From: Nissolia schottii
Lineage: Eukaryota; Streptophyta; Magnoliopsida; Fabales; Fabaceae
Reading direction: 5' to 3'
Assembly: GCA_003254905.1 (NCBI GenBank)
Contig: QANU01073111.1
Coordinates: 1,034,774-1,098,773 of the forward strand
Length of the DNA: 64,000 nt
Under the pieces are notes generated by a model, which worked only from the letters and a program-made list of their open reading frames with translations, was not told the origin of the DNA and did no database searches. This document shows, in pieces, positions 61,694 through 64,000 of the stretch. Position 1 is the first letter of the stretch, and every line of letters starts with the position of its first letter. Made by a program: the position numbers and the translations under genes.

Positions 61694-63108
61694 CAAGTCC
61701 CTCACACTGGATTTTTCATGAACACGATTTTGATTTTGATTTATGGTGGTTAACTACACATTTGAGGGCCTATTTGGTTGTTGGCCTTGAATTCTAAAAT
61801 GATTAGGATCCTCTAAAGTGAATTTCTTTCTAAAGTGAGTCTCTACTATTAGATTAATAAAGTGTATTGTGCATCGGTCTCGCCAAATGATCTGACGATG
61901 GAAATGATGTTTCTTGTTGCTCATGTTTGTGATGCAAAAACTACAAAATTCCTATTGCTTGTGTGGTATTAGCATTGTCCATGTTTGCAAATTAGCATTA
62001 CTCTACACTTTATTTCATGTCTGTTATGGTGCAAGGTTGAAGACTTGAAGCATCAAAATGGACAGCCACATACGGCAACGGGTAGTACTTAAATACTTTT
62101 AGTATATTATGTCCTGGTTTATTATGTTTTATTTAGCATATTACTGATTTAAATAATATGCTATTTTGAACAGAGTGGTTATTTGGGAACTTTTGATCTT
62201 GACATGCCAGCTATGAGCTTGTTGGGCAAAGGCAGTGTTAGCATTGGTGGATGTGTTAGACGGCAGCTCAGATGCATACACTTGGAGACCAAATAACTCC
62301 ATCATTTTGAACTTTAGTGCTTATAAAAAAAAATGAAATTGTACACAATATAACAGGTGCTGAAGAGACAAGGAAACAAAAAAGGAAGCCGGCCTGACAT
62401 AATACTGAGCTTCCTTTGAAAGAAATGGCAGCTTATTACAGTTTACAGACAAAAGAACAGTAACATTTGTTCTACTTCAAACAGAAGCTTATGTAACAAC
62501 AAAAAAAAAATAGCTGCTTAGAAGTTGCACGTAATGGAAGCGATTTAAATACAAATTTGATGTGTGTATTGTAACGCAAGCTGTGCCAAAAAACAATTTA
62601 CAAAGTGCCGGTTCGTTAACATCATAGTTTCTACGATGTTTTTGCTGTCAGGAAGGATCCAATCATTAGATTTCAAGTCTCGCGTTCAATCAACATCCAC
62701 GTACGGAAAAACCATAGGCTTAGACAGTATCTTTCTGTAGCATCACCATTCATTCCAATATTCTTTATCCAGGCCAGCTTTTAGATACATGGACGGTTTC
62801 GTTTAGCTTCTTTTTCTTGCCATGCTAGTGGGATTAGGGGGATACTCATTTTGGTCTATGTAACAGTTAACAAAAATGTGACAATACAATAATAATAATA
62901 ATAATAATTTTAAGGATAAAAATTTAGATTTTGAATTTCAACAACCAAAGTGATTTTTTGAACATACATTTTTAAATATCAAAATGAGCATTATCTTGAT
63001 CAGAATCCTTTTTTCTGTTTTTCTCTTCTACCATTGGAATCTTCAATCACTATTATTTTAGCATATGGTATGTCACCAGGTTGTTACCCGAAACAGATAC
63101 AACTTGCC
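61694..63108. other. Spacer and promoter/leader region of the kinase gene
   Basis: No other gene seen. An (AAT)n run lies at about 62888-62909. An in-frame upstream ATG at 63034 would add 25 residues, but the family's N-terminus argues for the ATG at 63109. Confidence 0.5.
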
Positions 63109-63516
63109 ATGGGATGTGTTTTTGGCAAGTTTTCTCCTCCCCCTCGCAAGGCCGAGAGGCCGAAACGGCACAGCGGTCACGCCAAGAGAGCTATCGGCGA
63201 GAAGGGTTCGAGGAAACATCCTTCTAGGAATGTGGAAGTGGGGTTGAAAAAGGAGACTCAGAGACAAAGTGTGAGAGGGCATGTTAAGAATCCATCATCT
63301 GCGGCGATTGAACAGAAAAAGATTTCAGGAGGAGAAGGGGAGAGTTTTGTTGCTAGAGAAGAGAAGAGCGAGGTAAGGGATGTTGAGAAGAAGAAGAAGA
63401 TTGCAAGATATGAAGATGTGGAAGGGTGGCCAAAGTGGTTGGTTGATAATATCCCCAGAAATGTTTTGGCTACTCTGGTTCCAAAGAGTGCTGATTCCTA
63501 CATAAAACTCGGCAAG
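63109..63516 (+). CDS. CDK-like Ser/Thr protein kinase (At1g54610-like), first coding exon, partial
   Basis: The first 136 codons are present. The protein begins MGCVFGKFSPPPRK, with Gly2 and Cys3 fitting N-myristoylation and palmitoylation, as in the plant CDK-like group that includes At1g54610-like kinases and IBS1. A basic, low-complexity region follows. Then the family's pre-kinase block appears: GWPKWLVDNIP, LVPKSADSYIKLGK. The exon ends in phase 0 at AAG with GTATGT as donor, just where the next exon should start with the kinase glycine loop (IGQGTYSNVY in relatives). That exon lies beyond 64000. The ATG at 63109 (context GCCATGGG) was chosen over 63034 because of the MGC motif. Likely membrane-anchored; substrates unknown. 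Confidence 0.85.
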
Positions 63517-64000
63517 GTATGTAATTCTAACTTACATTGCAATATTTGTTAAGCTAAGTTATCCAAGTTACACCATCCTAGTGTATATTTGCCTAGTTAT
63601 ATATGACATGCATCAATAAACTTTCATGCAATTTTTCCACACCCTTATAGTTAGTTCAGTTAGTTATATTCAACTAACTTTCTGCCACTGTCATGTGCGC
63701 AAAAACATGTACACTTTTAAGAGTGTACATTCCATTTTTATTTGTACACTTTTAAATTTAGTACATTTTTAAATTAATATATCAGATCAATTAATCTAAC
63801 TAGATACATTAATTAAAAGATGTACCAAAGATAAGAATGAACAGATAAAATCGAACGGATAGAGTATATAATCCATTTTTTGTAATCAATTCATACTTTT
63901 GGTTGAGTCCACTCAATTTTAAGATGATTTACCGATTGTACCAAACAAAATTAACATATGTAACATAATTATCACATGATCATCAATTCTAATATGGCTC
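63517..64000 (+). other. Start of intron 1 of the CDK-like kinase gene
   Basis: It starts with donor GTATGTAATT and is AT-rich to the window end, without an acceptor followed by kinase-domain codons. It includes several TGTACA-TTTT phrases near 63710-63775. Confidence 0.7.

Noticed and set aside
63034-63108. Upstream in-frame ATG as the kinase start
   Set aside because: The MGC N-terminus at 63109 matches the family's acylation motif and has a better start context.

Overview
This is a nuclear window from a eudicot plant, probably a draft assembly because it holds three runs or single positions of N. The evidence is AT-rich spacers, GT-AG introns, plant-only gene families (WRKY, defensin, BRI1) and plant transposon families. 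I cannot name the species.

Layout. 1-936: right end of a Ty1/copia retrotransposon fossil (end of pol, then a 3' LTR). 3.3-13.9 kb: a nest of transposons. A decayed autonomous CACTA element carries a TNP2-type transposase on the minus strand. It was entered by a younger non-autonomous CACTA element (4298-8480, flanked by GAA) and by an LTR-type insertion (11048-12460, flanked by ACTCT). 18.9-22.0 kb: a three-exon WRKY13-like transcription factor gene (+). 23.7-24.2 kb: a two-exon plant defensin gene (+). 24.2-35.8 kb: spacer with MITEs, SINE-like pieces, assembly gaps and one copy of an unusual triple-hairpin element. 35.8-39.4 kb: an intronless, complete BRI1 brassinosteroid receptor gene (-). 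40.4-46.1 kb: a degenerate tandem array of units about 1.1-1.2 kb long, carrying a 477-bp hAT element. 51.0-51.4 kb: second, inverted copy of the triple-hairpin element. 52.1-57.5 kb: a five-coding-exon nucleotide-sugar transporter gene (URGT4/NST-KT1 type, -) with a probable leader intron. 63.1 kb to the end: first coding exon of a CDK-like Ser/Thr kinase (+), cut by the window edge.

How the genes relate. WRKY13, BRI1 and the NST-KT1-type transporter are neighbours in the same order in Arabidopsis (At4g39410, At4g39400, At4g39390, from memory), so this is a conserved eudicot gene block enlarged by transposons. The genes are not an operon; each has its own promoter. BRI1 perceives brassinosteroid at the plasma membrane, the transporter supplies UDP-sugars to the Golgi for cell-wall synthesis, and WRKY13 is known to act on stem secondary wall and flowering. 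No unknown multi-gene system was found. The most unusual items are the triple-hairpin element, the inverted MITE pair inside WRKY13 intron 2, a perfect double E-box palindrome just upstream of BRI1, and the N-to-C fused CACTA deletion derivative.
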